Source: Lacrimispora saccharolytica
GTDB lineage: Bacteria; Bacillota; Clostridia; Lachnospirales; Lachnospiraceae
Direction: 5' to 3'
DNA length: 32,188 nucleotides
NCBI GenBank assembly: GCA_016899975.1
Contig: JACJJN010000032.1
Location: forward strand, 1-32,188
The position numbers and the translations under genes were made by a program. Shown here one piece after another: positions 1 to 7,536 of this stretch. The notes beneath the pieces were generated by a model. It did not search any database and had not been told where the DNA came from. It was given only the letters and a program-made list of their open reading frames with translations. How positions within the stretch are numbered: the stretch's first letter is position 1; each line of letters starts with the position of its first letter.

Positions 1-362
1 CTATACCGTTTTTTAAAAGAGTATAACAGAATAGTCTACATTGTTAAAGTACTGATTCTAAAAGGATGCACCACTAGTAGGAAAATAACTCACACCCACA
101 TTTAGTTTTCTCTTGCAAAAAAGATATAATAAGTTTACTATATGATTCTATAAATATATCTCATTATAATTTCACAAAAATATTTCCTATTTTACTGTTA
201 TTCCTTAATTATAGACACACTTTATAACGTATGTCCTAAGCTTTACTATACTTATACAAAGAGAAGATTGTCACCTCCGGAAAAGATAGTTCGTATATTC
301 ACAATGCTTTATGGCGTTTCCGACAGAAGGCAAACGCTCCTTAGACTCTTTAAATATAACTG
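1..362. other. AT-rich non-coding stretch downstream of the methyltransferase
   Basis: The first 362 bases are strongly AT-rich and hold no convincing coding region on either strand. I see no hairpin followed by a T-run that would end the minus-strand operon. A GGAGGTGACA-like sequence near 275-285 (minus strand) resembles a ribosome binding site, but no start codon with an open frame follows it inside the window. Confidence 0.5.
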
Positions 363-950
363 CTAATTATAAATTATTCTATAAACCACATTCATCCACC
401 GAAATCCTCGTCTCCCGCTTACATCTTCGGTATACCACAGCTGCTCCAGCTTCAATTGTTTATTTACCGTCAGGATTTTCTCTACCAGCTGTTCAGTAAA
501 CTCAAGAAAAAAACGTCCGTCCTCCACTTCTCCTGTGAAAATTCCACTTTTCCCGGAAGCATATACAATTCCATTGTTATTCAGATACATGTCGATTTTC
601 TTAAAAAAGCAAAGTACTTCTTCTTCCTGCAGATGAATCAATGACGCACACGCCCAGATCCCGTCGTACCGTTCCACCGACTGATAATTCTGGATATCGG
701 AACACACAATCTCTCCGGAAAAAACTTTTCGGATTTCTCTGCAGAGATTCTTTGACGGCTCTAATGCAGTCACCTGATATCCGTGCTTCTGGAAGTAACA
801 TGCATCCCGACCGCTGCCACTTCCCACATCCAGAATCTTTGCTCTATCTTTTAGCAAAGGCAGGAATCTTTGATACTGTTCCGACATATCGGCTGAAAAT
901 GTTTCTGCCGCATAGCGTTCTGCATTGCTTTCGTAGTAGTTACACATCAT
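363..950 (-). CDS. Class I SAM-dependent methyltransferase
   Basis: A 195-residue Rossmann-type methyltransferase. Motif I is visible as DVGSGSGRD at residues 41-49, followed by the acidic residue of motif II (E64 in ALEPS) and a hydrophobic motif IV region around YDGIWACASLIHL. The length and the absence of an extra target-recognition domain fit the small Methyltransf_11/25 (TehB-like) proteins that act on small molecules or unknown substrates, rather than a typical DNA modification enzyme. The start overlaps the end of the preceding HNH gene: its TAA is followed after one base by two adjacent ATG codons, so 950 or 947 is the start. It is the last gene of the helicase-MazG-HNH-methyltransferase unit and appears intact although two upstream partners are broken. 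The substrate cannot be told from sequence. Confidence 0.85.
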   Translation of the reverse strand: MMCNYYESNAERYAAETFSADMSEQYQRFLPLLKDRAKILDVGSGSGRDACYFQKHGYQVTALEPSKNLCREIRKVFSGEIVCSDIQNYQSVERYDGIWACASLIHLQEEEVLCFFKKIDMYLNNNGIVYASGKSGIFTGEVEDGRFFLEFTEQLVEKILTVNKQLKLEQLWYTEDVSGRRGFRWMNVVYRIIYN

Positions 951-951
951 C

Positions 952-2054
952 TTATGTCCTCAAGCTCCAACTGGAAAATCCCATACTTTTTGCCGACTGA
1001 TAGACCGGAAGCATCACTTCTTCCAGACGCCCAGAAAACTCCGTTTCCGACAGACCTCTCTGATAAAGTTTATGCCTGATCCCCGGATTGTTCAGATGCT
1101 CCTTCGCACATTTGTCAAAAGCTTTATGTACTTCCGGATATTCCCACATCAATTCATAGGACAAATATTCCATTTTACATAATAATGGAAAATACCTGTT
1201 CCAGTCTGGAAGGCTGTTGCTTTTACTGCTGTTGATACTACGGGTTGTGGGCGTCAGATTCCACAATTCATCATGTGCCACAAAAGACCATGGTACAAAA
1301 TGATCAATGGAAATATTCTTTTCATTGAGTGAATTTTCCCCATAGATTTCGCAGATAGGTTTTATGGAAACAAGCATTTTCCAATACTTTTTCACCTTTT
1401 CCAGGTTCCGCTCTTTCGGCGGATAAAGCTTGTCCACGATTCCCGGGACACTGGGATTCCTTCTCTGAAGATACTGGATTAGATTCAGTTCCACCCATCC
1501 CTCTATGATTTCGTAATTCCGTTCAATATAATCTGCCATTCTTCCTGTATCTGAATTTGGGTGTTCAGGCCGCTAAATTGCAGGAAGTAATACATCAGCC
1601 TTTGTTCCTGATTAATTCTTTCCGCGAGATTTTTCCCGGACCTTCTCCATTCCATTCCTTTCATGGATTCCATAAAAGGCGCCTGTAAATGGTAAGGAAC
1701 TTTTTGGGACAATCTCCTTTTCAAGGCTATAACTTTCTTATCCTTACAAGATTCCAGATATTCCAAGATAACATCTTGCTTCTCGCATGATTTCATATTA
1801 CTTATTTCGTCTATTCGGTGAACTACCTGTTCCAGTGCATCATTAGGTCCAAGATTCAGCCGATATTCCAAAACCATATACCAGGCATCTGCAATCATTT
1901 CATCGATCAATGTCTCAAATGTAATTGTTTTATGCCCTTCTTTTATTTTTCTTGCAATTGCCTGAAACCAGAATAATTTGTAACATTCGCTTTTATGATC
2001 AAATAATCTGGAAAAATGGGCAATATCCAATATATCAGAATGTGGTAACTGCAT
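952..2054 (-). pseudogene. HNH endonuclease gene, split by a one-base frameshift
   Basis: Two overlapping frames together make one protein of about 365 residues. The N-terminal half begins at ATG 2054, chosen because GGGAG lies 6 nt upstream and because it follows the MazG stop directly (TGAC-ATG). It reads to a premature stop at 1503. The C-terminal half is open in another frame from 1539 to 952 and carries the HNH-type core ISIDHFVPWS and a run rich in Asn and Ser (TTRSINSSKSN). The frames meet at 1533-1538, where one frame ends EEW and the other continues ADYIERN. Adding one G in the TGG codon would restore EEW-ADYIERN, which fits the family as I remember it. The intact protein would be a DNA or RNA nuclease. 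As written the HNH core is separated from the N-terminal part, so the gene is probably inactive, unless this is a sequencing error. Confidence 0.78.
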
Positions 2055-2055
2055 G

Positions 2056-2394
2056 TCATTCTCCCAGCACAGTATATTTTTCTTTATGCCCATACGCCTT
2101 TTCTACTGGATATTTTTCTGCATTCCGCTTTACCTTTTCCTGGATGATCTCGTCCAGATCCAATCCGCAGGTATCTGCCATTAAAATACAGTAATTCAGT
2201 ACGTCCGCCAGTTCTTCCCTGACCTTGTCTTTTTTCTCCTCACACCAAACATCATCTGCACTCCACTGAAAGACCTCCAGCAGTTCTGCCGCCTCCAGGC
2301 TAATCGAAATAGCCAGATCTTTGGGGTTATGGAACTGTTTCCAGTTTCGATTATCTCTGAATTTTAATACCTGTTCTATCGTTTCCTTTGTCAT
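2056..2394 (-). CDS. MazG-like nucleotide pyrophosphohydrolase
   Basis: A 112-residue all-alpha NTP pyrophosphohydrolase of the MazG/RS21-C6 type. The metal-binding pattern EXXE...EXXD is visible: E34 and E37 in LEAAELLE, then E61 and D64 in EELADVLNY, 23 residues apart. Family members hydrolyse (d)NTPs to NMP and pyrophosphate, often non-canonical or dC-type nucleotides; the substrate here is unknown. The start ATG overlaps the original helicase stop by ATGA (AAAAATGAC), and its own stop lies one base before the HNH ATG, so the genes were translationally coupled. The gene is full length and undamaged, unlike both neighbours. Its place between a helicase and a nuclease suggests a nucleotide-handling role in a defence module, which is an inference. 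Confidence 0.88.
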   Translation of the reverse strand: MTKETIEQVLKFRDNRNWKQFHNPKDLAISISLEAAELLEVFQWSADDVWCEEKKDKVREELADVLNYCILMADTCGLDLDEIIQEKVKRNAEKYPVEKAYGHKEKYTVLGE

Positions 2395-3132
2395 TTTTTA
2401 TCCTCACTCTTCCGTGTCTCCAGACATTTCTTCAGATAAGCTGCCAACCTTTGATTTGTACAATATACATAGCAGCCTTTCATACCGCATATCATCCCCC
2501 ATGATGACTCCCATATAATCGAATTCCAATCCCTGAGAAGTATGGATACATCCCGCTTCATGAATGGAATCTTCGTCAATAGCAAACGTAGTCATATTTT
2601 TCAGATTCCAGCTGATTTCAAAATCTCCGATTTTTATATCATGAACGGATGAATCATTGACTCCTTCTTTTTTCCAGTTCCAACAGTAACCAGCCAGAAT
2701 TCTCGCTCTGTTATGTGATGTACAATTTCTTTCGATAATCAACTCCTGCATTTTCTCCGGCGAATCAAGAATTCGGATATCATAATCGATATCCTCCATG
2801 TTATAATTTGCCGTATCCCGAATTTCCAGCGTATGATCCAGCCAGGCGAGGTATCCATCGGAACCATTGCATCTGAACTGAGACACCAGTTCCATCTCTG
2901 TAACCTGAGCTTTTTCCTCCTCCGCCCATTTTCTGATTGCATCTACCCGTCCTATATCCTGAAGTGTAACTCTTTGGCTTTCATCAATAAAGAACACGCT
3001 GCATTTTGCTGCATGAATAATTTCTTTAATCTGGTTTTCTCCCATGTTATGGAACATTCCAGAATTCTCATTCAGACGATATGCTTCATCAGAGTATGTC
3101 AAGATAAAACTAACACTTTTTTCAAGTTTTCT
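2391..3132 (-). pseudogene. DUF2075 (Schlafen group 3-like) DNA/RNA helicase remnant
   Basis: Only the C-terminal half of a helicase usually of about 600 residues remains. The open frame from about 3132 contains a Walker-B-like segment (YSDEAYRLNE), the FFIDESQRV motif and the late helicase motif HTSQGLEFDYMGVI. The Walker A region and everything upstream are missing: the frame runs directly back into the stop codon of the SEC-C gene at 3133. After GDDMRYE the frame goes wrong and stops at 2404. The expected family C-terminus (GMKGCYVYCTNQRLAAYL) appears in a second frame that ends at 2391. A block normally present between RYE and GMKG is absent, so an out-of-frame deletion has occurred at about 2485-2500. 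The only in-frame early start is a TTG at 3102 with no good ribosome binding site. I judge it non-functional. Confidence 0.8.
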
Positions 3133-4536
3133 CTACCTCTTCATCTCCTCAATATCGCGCTTGCAGCACCGCTTATATTTCATGCCGCTTCCACATGGAC
3201 ACTTATCATTCTGCTCAACTTTCTTGTAGAATCTCGGATGTATTGCACTATGCAGACCATCGCTACGAACCTCTTGACGCAATATAAACAACAATATTTC
3301 CGCCATAACCACTGAGGCTCTTGCCAAACCTATACAATCCTCTGCCGTTTCAATCAGGCTACCCTGAAATCTAACCTTATTTCGTTTTTTAAGATCATAA
3401 GTTATTATCGTCTGAGTAAGGCTATTATACTTATAATTATTGTGCCCTATACCATTTCTTAAATCTTTGTCAGCAGGTACATTTAGAGCCTTCTGGATAT
3501 CCTCTGCATAATTGACAAATTCCAGTTTCTTACCATTATCCAACCTTATAAACCGAACATAATCAGGCCCTTTAACGCCCCTATATTCATTGCTATTTAC
3601 GAATTCAGTAATATTTGCATCGAAAGAATCATACTTTCCACGCTGAAGTATATTGTCTAAGCATACCGGTATATAAAGCAAAGCCAACAACGCCTCGTAT
3701 GCATCCTGATAATACGACTTAATATCTTCAAAAGAGCATGTGGCAATTCCAAGATTCGGCGATTTCTTAGTATACCTAAGATACGTTTCTGCAGGAAGTA
3801 TGTTGGGATATATTTCCATAAATGATGAAAATACATCAATGATCTTCCTGTAGTCAGAAATCAGTGTATCCACACCGCCTTTCTTTTCAACAAATCTGTG
3901 TAATTCTTCTCTATCTATTCTTGCAAGATTAGCAATCAGGTTAGCAATGCTTTCATCCTGCTCATCTGGATAGAATATATATTTCGTCTCTTCCTGCACA
4001 ACTTCCTGCAAACAATGAAGCGCTTTAAGATAATTGTCACATTTATAAGAGTAATCGCCCATCTTATTCTTTAAGGCCTCAGATATATAATCTGTGCTGC
4101 CCTCATCCAAAAGTTGGAATGCAATACTGCGCCAAGCTTTCCATTCTTCCATATTCTTTGCAAAATAAGAAAGCCTATCTATTCTGTCGATCATATCAAC
4201 CTGATCCGTTGCATTGATAAACGGAGTCCCTTTGGGTAGTTTGCCATCAAACTCTTTTACCTTTGCACAAGGTAGTTCTCCCGAGATTTCCACTACATAA
4301 TCTGCATTACACATGATATGTGTTGTACTATCAGCATCACAGTTCTCGACTTTAGCATTAAAAAGTTGAAGACCTTTTTGTCCTGGCATGGAAATATTAT
4401 AGGTTCCCTTAATCAAGGCTCTACAATTCATGCAATTAAAACGGATAGGATACTCTTTCAGATATCCGCCATCTTCTATTCTCATATAAGTTTTTTTCCC
4501 GCAAATCGGACAAATTGCAATTTTAGGAACTACCAT
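3133..4536 (-). CDS. Zinc-ribbon / HEPN-like / SEC-C protein (candidate RNase effector)
   Basis: A 467-residue soluble protein. Residues 9-38 form a zinc ribbon (C9-P-I-C12, C35-M-N-C38). Residues about 100-270 are helical with no motif I know. Residues about 270-425 look like a HEPN domain: a long hydrophobic helix (DAYEALLALLYIPVCLDNI), then R360-N-G-I-G-H365, matching the RX4H ribonuclease motif of HEPN domains, and a final helix near 400-422. The tail is a SEC-C metal-binding motif (C446, C448, C457, C458 in CPCGSGMKYKRCC). The start at 4536 has AAGGAGG 7 nt upstream. It follows a small membrane-protein gene and its stop lies 31 nt before the helicase remnant. SEC-C tails often occur on ribosome- or nucleic-acid-associated proteins. 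RNase activity and a defence role are inferences. The zinc ribbon and SEC-C calls are firm, the HEPN call moderate. Confidence 0.8.
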   Translation of the reverse strand: MVVPKIAICPICGKKTYMRIEDGGYLKEYPIRFNCMNCRALIKGTYNISMPGQKGLQLFNAKVENCDADSTTHIMCNADYVVEISGELPCAKVKEFDGKLPKGTPFINATDQVDMIDRIDRLSYFAKNMEEWKAWRSIAFQLLDEGSTDYISEALKNKMGDYSYKCDNYLKALHCLQEVVQEETKYIFYPDEQDESIANLIANLARIDREELHRFVEKKGGVDTLISDYRKIIDVFSSFMEIYPNILPAETYLRYTKKSPNLGIATCSFEDIKSYYQDAYEALLALLYIPVCLDNILQRGKYDSFDANITEFVNSNEYRGVKGPDYVRFIRLDNGKKLEFVNYAEDIQKALNVPADKDLRNGIGHNNYKYNSLTQTIITYDLKKRNKVRFQGSLIETAEDCIGLARASVVMAEILLFILRQEVRSDGLHSAIHPRFYKKVEQNDKCPCGSGMKYKRCCKRDIEEMKR

Positions 4537-4558
4537 TCCAATACCTCCTTATAACAAA

Positions 4559-4586
4559 AGGCACGCAATTCTAAGATTACATGCCT
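4559..4586 (-). terminator. Stem-loop between the small membrane-protein gene and the SEC-C gene
   Basis: An imperfect inverted repeat (AGGCACGCAAT / ATTACATGCCT, 9 of 11 pairs) is followed in the minus direction by TTTTGTTAT. It lies after the stop of the 55-residue ORF and just before the SEC-C ribosome binding site. It could be a weak terminator or attenuator that lowers readthrough into the SEC-C gene. Confidence 0.5.
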
Positions 4587-4606
4587 CCTATAGCCATATG
4601 TCGGAG

Positions 4607-4774
4607 CTAGCGCTCGCTGTTCACAGCAAGCGCCTGCTCCTTGCAAGCATCAATCGCATGGATTGACACCCGCTCAACTGCAGAGGCATCCATCTTCACA
4701 GCGAAAATGGTTCCAACTGCTGCCGCACCTAGGGCAACGACAAACTTCCAGTCAATGGTGACCGTACAGTTCAT
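4607..4774 (-). CDS. Small single-pass membrane protein (55 aa)
   Basis: The start at 4774 is preferred over an upstream in-frame ATG because AGGAGGT sits 5 nt before it. The protein has a short polar N-terminus (MNCTVTIDWK), one hydrophobic segment at residues about 11-28 (FVVALGAAAVGTIFAVK) and a charged C-terminal tail with IDACKE. This fits a membrane-anchored small protein, probably with the tail on one side only. I do not recognise a named family. It shares a promoter region with, and lies about 70 nt upstream of, the SEC-C/HEPN-like gene, so the two probably form one unit. A guard, antitoxin or membrane-anchor role is possible but unproven. Confidence 0.65.
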   Translation of the reverse strand: MNCTVTIDWKFVVALGAAAVGTIFAVKMDASAVERVSIHAIDACKEQALAVNSER

Positions 4775-4839
4775 AGCACTACCTCCTTCCTGAGCCAAGC
4801 CCTGAAAATATATGGTAGTCTATGTTGCCCTCGTCCTCG

Positions 4840-4892
4840 TTCCAGTTTTCACTGGAATATTATAAAATACCACGACATTCTGCATCTGTCAA
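4840..4892 (-). promoter_or_regulatory. Strong sigma-A promoter with overlapping palindrome
   Basis: On the minus strand a perfect -35 TTGACA (4887-4892) is followed after 17 nt by TATTTT (4864-4869), which runs into TATAAT (4859-4864). Immediately downstream, around the expected start point, lies the perfect inverted repeat TTCCAGT-TTTC-ACTGGAA (4840-4857). This layout fits a repressible promoter for the small membrane protein and SEC-C genes. No regulator gene is adjacent. Confidence 0.65.
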
Positions 4893-5132
4893 TTCTTTTC
4901 TGCTATCATATCATACATGCCACAGTTTGAACAACAGGAAAGAGCATTTTCTTTGTTTATTATTATAAAATTTATTTTCCAAACTAAGTTCCACCCATTT
5001 TATTTTAACCATAGAAATTACTTTGACAAAGTTACAGATAGAAGTTACTTAAAAAAATTCTTTACCTCTCGCTTTCACTCCTGTATGATTTTATCTCCTC
5101 ACCCCAGGTTGTTTTGCAGGAGGTTTTAGAAG

Positions 5133-6440
5133 ATGAAAAAACATACGCATTTATCTTTAGATGAACGGATTACAATTGCACAGCTTTTAAAAGACTGTTC
5201 CCCTTTTAAAGCAATCGCCCGCGAACTTGGACGTGATCCATCTACTATTTCAAAAGAAGTCCGGGGACATCGGGTTCCTAAAAAATCCGGTGCCCTTGGG
5301 AAAGCCTTCAACAATTGCGCCCATCGGTTCGGCTGCGACTGCAGACGTCTCTGTACCGGATGCAAAAATAACCGCTATTGCTGGACCTGCGGTAAATGTA
5401 TTTCTATCTGCCCTGACTACAAGGAGCAAAAATGCTCCCGCCTTTCCTCTCCTCCCTACGTCTGCAACGGCTGCCAGAACCTGAATTCCTGCACGCTGGA
5501 AAAATGGTTTTACAGGGCTCAGTCTGCACAGGAAGAATACAAGAGCCTCCTTTCAGAGGCAAGGGAAGGGATCTCTCTTTCCGAAGATGAAATCCGGCAT
5601 CTGGATTCTATCATCTCCCCTCTGATCCTGAAAGGGCAGTCCCTCAACCATATCTTCCAGAACCACGGGGATTCCATTATGGTCAGTGAAAGCACTCTCT
5701 ACCGGCTGATCAATGACAATCTTTTTACCGCAAGAAATCTTGACCTGCCACGCAGGGTTCGTTTTTCCAAACGCAAGTGCAGAAAAAACAGGAAGATCGA
5801 CAAGCAGTGTCGGACTGGCAGAACCTATCTGGATTATCAGGTTTATATACAGGAGCATCCTGATCTCCCTGTTACGCAGATTGATTCGGTAGAGGGCGTC
5901 AAAGGCGGGAAAGTCCTTCTCACCATCCATTTCGTGCAGGCAGAATTCATGGCCGCATTCCTCAGGGATACCAATGATTCCCAGTCTGTTATCGATATCT
6001 TTAACAGGCTTTACCTTGAACTGCGCAGTGATATTTTTATCTCTCTCATGCCAGTCCTTCTTGCAGACAACGGTTCCGAATTTTCAAATCCATCCCGGAT
6101 TGAATTCGATACACAGGGGAATCAGCGGACACATCTGTTTTACTGTGATCCTGCTTCGCCTGGTCAGAAAGGATCTGCAGAACGGAATCATGAACTGATC
6201 CGCCTTGTAATTCCCAAAGGGAAACCGCTGGATTCCTATACTCAGGATGACATCAGCCTGATGATGAGCCACATCAATTCTTACTGCCGTCCAAGCCTTG
6301 GCAATAAGACTCCTTATGATATGATGTGCTTTTTATATGGGAAAGGAATTCCTGAACGGTTTGGGATTCATAAGATTGCGCCGGATGATGTCACACTGCG
6401 GCCGTCTCTTCTTGCGAAAGGAGATGACAAAGATGAATGA
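5133..6440 (+). CDS. IS30-family transposase
   Basis: A 435-residue DDE transposase that catalyses cut-out and insertion of the element. The N-terminus has the IS30 helix-turn-helix (LSLDERITIAQLL, then ARELGRDPSTISKEV at about 29-43). Next comes a cysteine-rich block with many CXXC pairs (residues about 62-120), typical of the long Firmicutes IS30 subgroup. The catalytic triad is visible as D251 (TQIDSVEG), D312 (LLADNGSEF) and E350 (GSAERNHE). The start at 5133 follows GCAGGAGG at good spacing. The frame is complete with no damage, so the element may still be active. Its 3' end overlaps the next small ORF by 8 nt. Confidence 0.95.
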   Translation: MKKHTHLSLDERITIAQLLKDCSPFKAIARELGRDPSTISKEVRGHRVPKKSGALGKAFNNCAHRFGCDCRRLCTGCKNNRYCWTCGKCISICPDYKEQKCSRLSSPPYVCNGCQNLNSCTLEKWFYRAQSAQEEYKSLLSEAREGISLSEDEIRHLDSIISPLILKGQSLNHIFQNHGDSIMVSESTLYRLINDNLFTARNLDLPRRVRFSKRKCRKNRKIDKQCRTGRTYLDYQVYIQEHPDLPVTQIDSVEGVKGGKVLLTIHFVQAEFMAAFLRDTNDSQSVIDIFNRLYLELRSDIFISLMPVLLADNGSEFSNPSRIEFDTQGNQRTHLFYCDPASPGQKGSAERNHELIRLVIPKGKPLDSYTQDDISLMMSHINSYCRPSLGNKTPYDMMCFLYGKGIPERFGIHKIAPDDVTLRPSLLAKGDDKDE

Positions 6441-6588
6441 CAGAGAATGCATTACTATACGGATTGAAGAATACGAAGAGATGATCTTCCAATATTTTGA
6501 CGCATTGGATCAGATTTCTGATCTGGAACTGGAAGTTTTCGAATTAAAGGAAAAGTTATCGCTCCTGACAGGAACCCAGGAGCGATAA
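6433..6588 (+). CDS. Small IS30-associated ORF (51 aa)
   Basis: The start at 6433 is inside the last codons of the transposase gene, with GAAAGGAG about 9 nt upstream, so translation is probably coupled to the transposase. The product (MNDRECITIRIEEYEEM...) is acidic and mostly helical, with a heptad-like stretch DQISDLELEVFELKEKL at residues 30-46 that suggests a short coiled coil. I do not know a function. It may modulate transposase activity or be an accessory of this IS subgroup. A short inverted repeat around 6556-6584 (CGCTCCTG / CAGGAGCG) overlaps its 3' end. Confidence 0.55.
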   Translation: MNDRECITIRIEEYEEMIFQYFDALDQISDLELEVFELKEKLSLLTGTQER

Positions 6589-6917
6589 TACAAAAGACAG
6601 GCTGATCATGCCTGTACCAAAACCACAACCCGGGATGAGACTTCATAGGCACAAGAACAGGGGTGGAATTTACTCTGAGAAAAAACAATGAAATTTCACT
6701 TCCGGTCAACTGCGCCCATTTATAGCCCTATTCTCTCGGATTCGCATACTATTTTACCCCAAAACCAGAAAAAGAGCCATCAATTTTTTGCAAAAAGAAA
6801 AATATGATGGCTCCATATGGAAGTTACTTTGAGAAACTAGAAGTTACTTTAAAAACTAACCTTATTATTATAAATTGAATCATAAAAGAGCCTCTCGCAT
6901 CAGCAGACAGCCCTCTC
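6589..6917. other. Non-coding right part of the IS30 element and flank
   Basis: No gene is seen here. It holds the IS 3' non-coding sequence, the two right-hand GAAGTTACTT repeats (6820-6850), the right copy of the 13-bp AT-rich direct repeat (6862-6874) and about 40 bases before the recombinase remnant. Confidence 0.5.
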
Positions 6918-7187
6918 TCATGCACCCAATATAAGCTTCACAACATCCTCTGAAAACTCCCATTTGATCTCAACATGATATTCATCATACACTCTAATCT
7001 CTTTGACCAGTGCTTTTGCCAATCCATCCGTCAATTTATTTTCTCTGACCGCCTGATCCAAAATTCCTATCGTTTCTTTTGTTTCTTCATTTTCCTGCAG
7101 TTCCAGTTCTTTCAGAGTGCTATTTTTTGCTTCTATCATTTTTCCAAGCTGATCTCTCTGGACAGTCAATTCAGCTTTTCTTTCTTC
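6918..7187 (-). pseudogene. C-terminal remnant of a large serine recombinase
   Basis: About 90 codons remain open after an in-frame TAA at 7188-7190. The first part is a charged coiled-coil-like stretch (LTVQRDQLGKMIEAKNSTL). The end reads LAKALVKEIRVYDEYHVEIK, the typical C-terminal strand region of transposon/phage large serine recombinases (recombinase zinc-beta-ribbon proteins). The catalytic N-terminal domain and the zinc ribbon are absent. There is no ATG; the first usable start is TTG 7169 without a good ribosome binding site. I read it as the scar of an integrated element that was lost. Confidence 0.7.
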
Positions 7188-7536
7188 TTAACTTTATTTT
7201 TCTTTTTGTCAATCCCTATTTTTCTTACACTATATTAACGCTTTATAATCGTCGTTAATTTTACTACACCATTTACTACACCATTTTCGTAAAAAATGAC
7301 GATTTTTGACGCTCCCAGACAAAAAGTAAGAACCCGCAAAAACCTTGTAAAATAAGGCTTTACGGGTTCTGACACCACAGGACAAAACCACCCCGAACGA
7401 GCCAAGAGGTGAGTGCTAATTTTCTAAAAAAATGTATCCGCCTCACAGCGTCTGCACAATCGGACAGAAAATCATTTACGATTTTCTGCTCCGTTGTGCC
7501 GCCGGAGGCGGGCTGGAATTGCAAAAGAAATCTTTT
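7188..7536. other. Non-coding mobile-element scar with two strong stem-loops
   Basis: No intact gene is seen. There is a tandem 12-bp repeat TTTACTACACCA x2 (7260-7283). A 42-nt hairpin follows at 7329-7370 with arms AGAACCCG/CGGGTTCT and inner pairs CCTT/AAGG. A longer hairpin lies at 7454-7499, with outer arms GCACAATCGGA/TCCGTTGTGC and inner arms AGAAAATC/GATTTTCT. The stretch lies between the recombinase remnant and the fucosidase stop codon, so it is likely the residue of an integrated element. Either hairpin could serve as a transcript end for the fucosidase, but neither has a clear T-run in that direction. Confidence 0.5.

Larger units (their letters stand above)
5011..6862 (+). mobile_element. 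IS30-family insertion sequence
   Basis: The element contains an IS30-type DDE transposase gene and a small downstream ORF. The motif GAARTTACTT occurs twice on each side: at 5013-5023 and 5041-5050 on the left, and at 6820-6830 and 6840-6850 on the right. These copies are in direct orientation and probably are transposase-binding repeats. I could not find a clean pair of terminal inverted repeats, so the ends are approximate. A 13-bp direct repeat TTATTATTATAAA at 4957-4969 and 6862-6874 brackets the element and could be a target duplication, although IS30 members usually make 2-3 bp duplications. Confidence 0.75.

Noticed and set aside
6918-7169. A functional small protein in place of the recombinase remnant
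   Set aside because: It has an in-frame stop just upstream, only a TTG start without a ribosome binding site, and matches only a recombinase C-terminus.
7260-7283. CRISPR-like tandem repeat
   Set aside because: There are only two 12-bp units with no spacers, and no cas genes are present.
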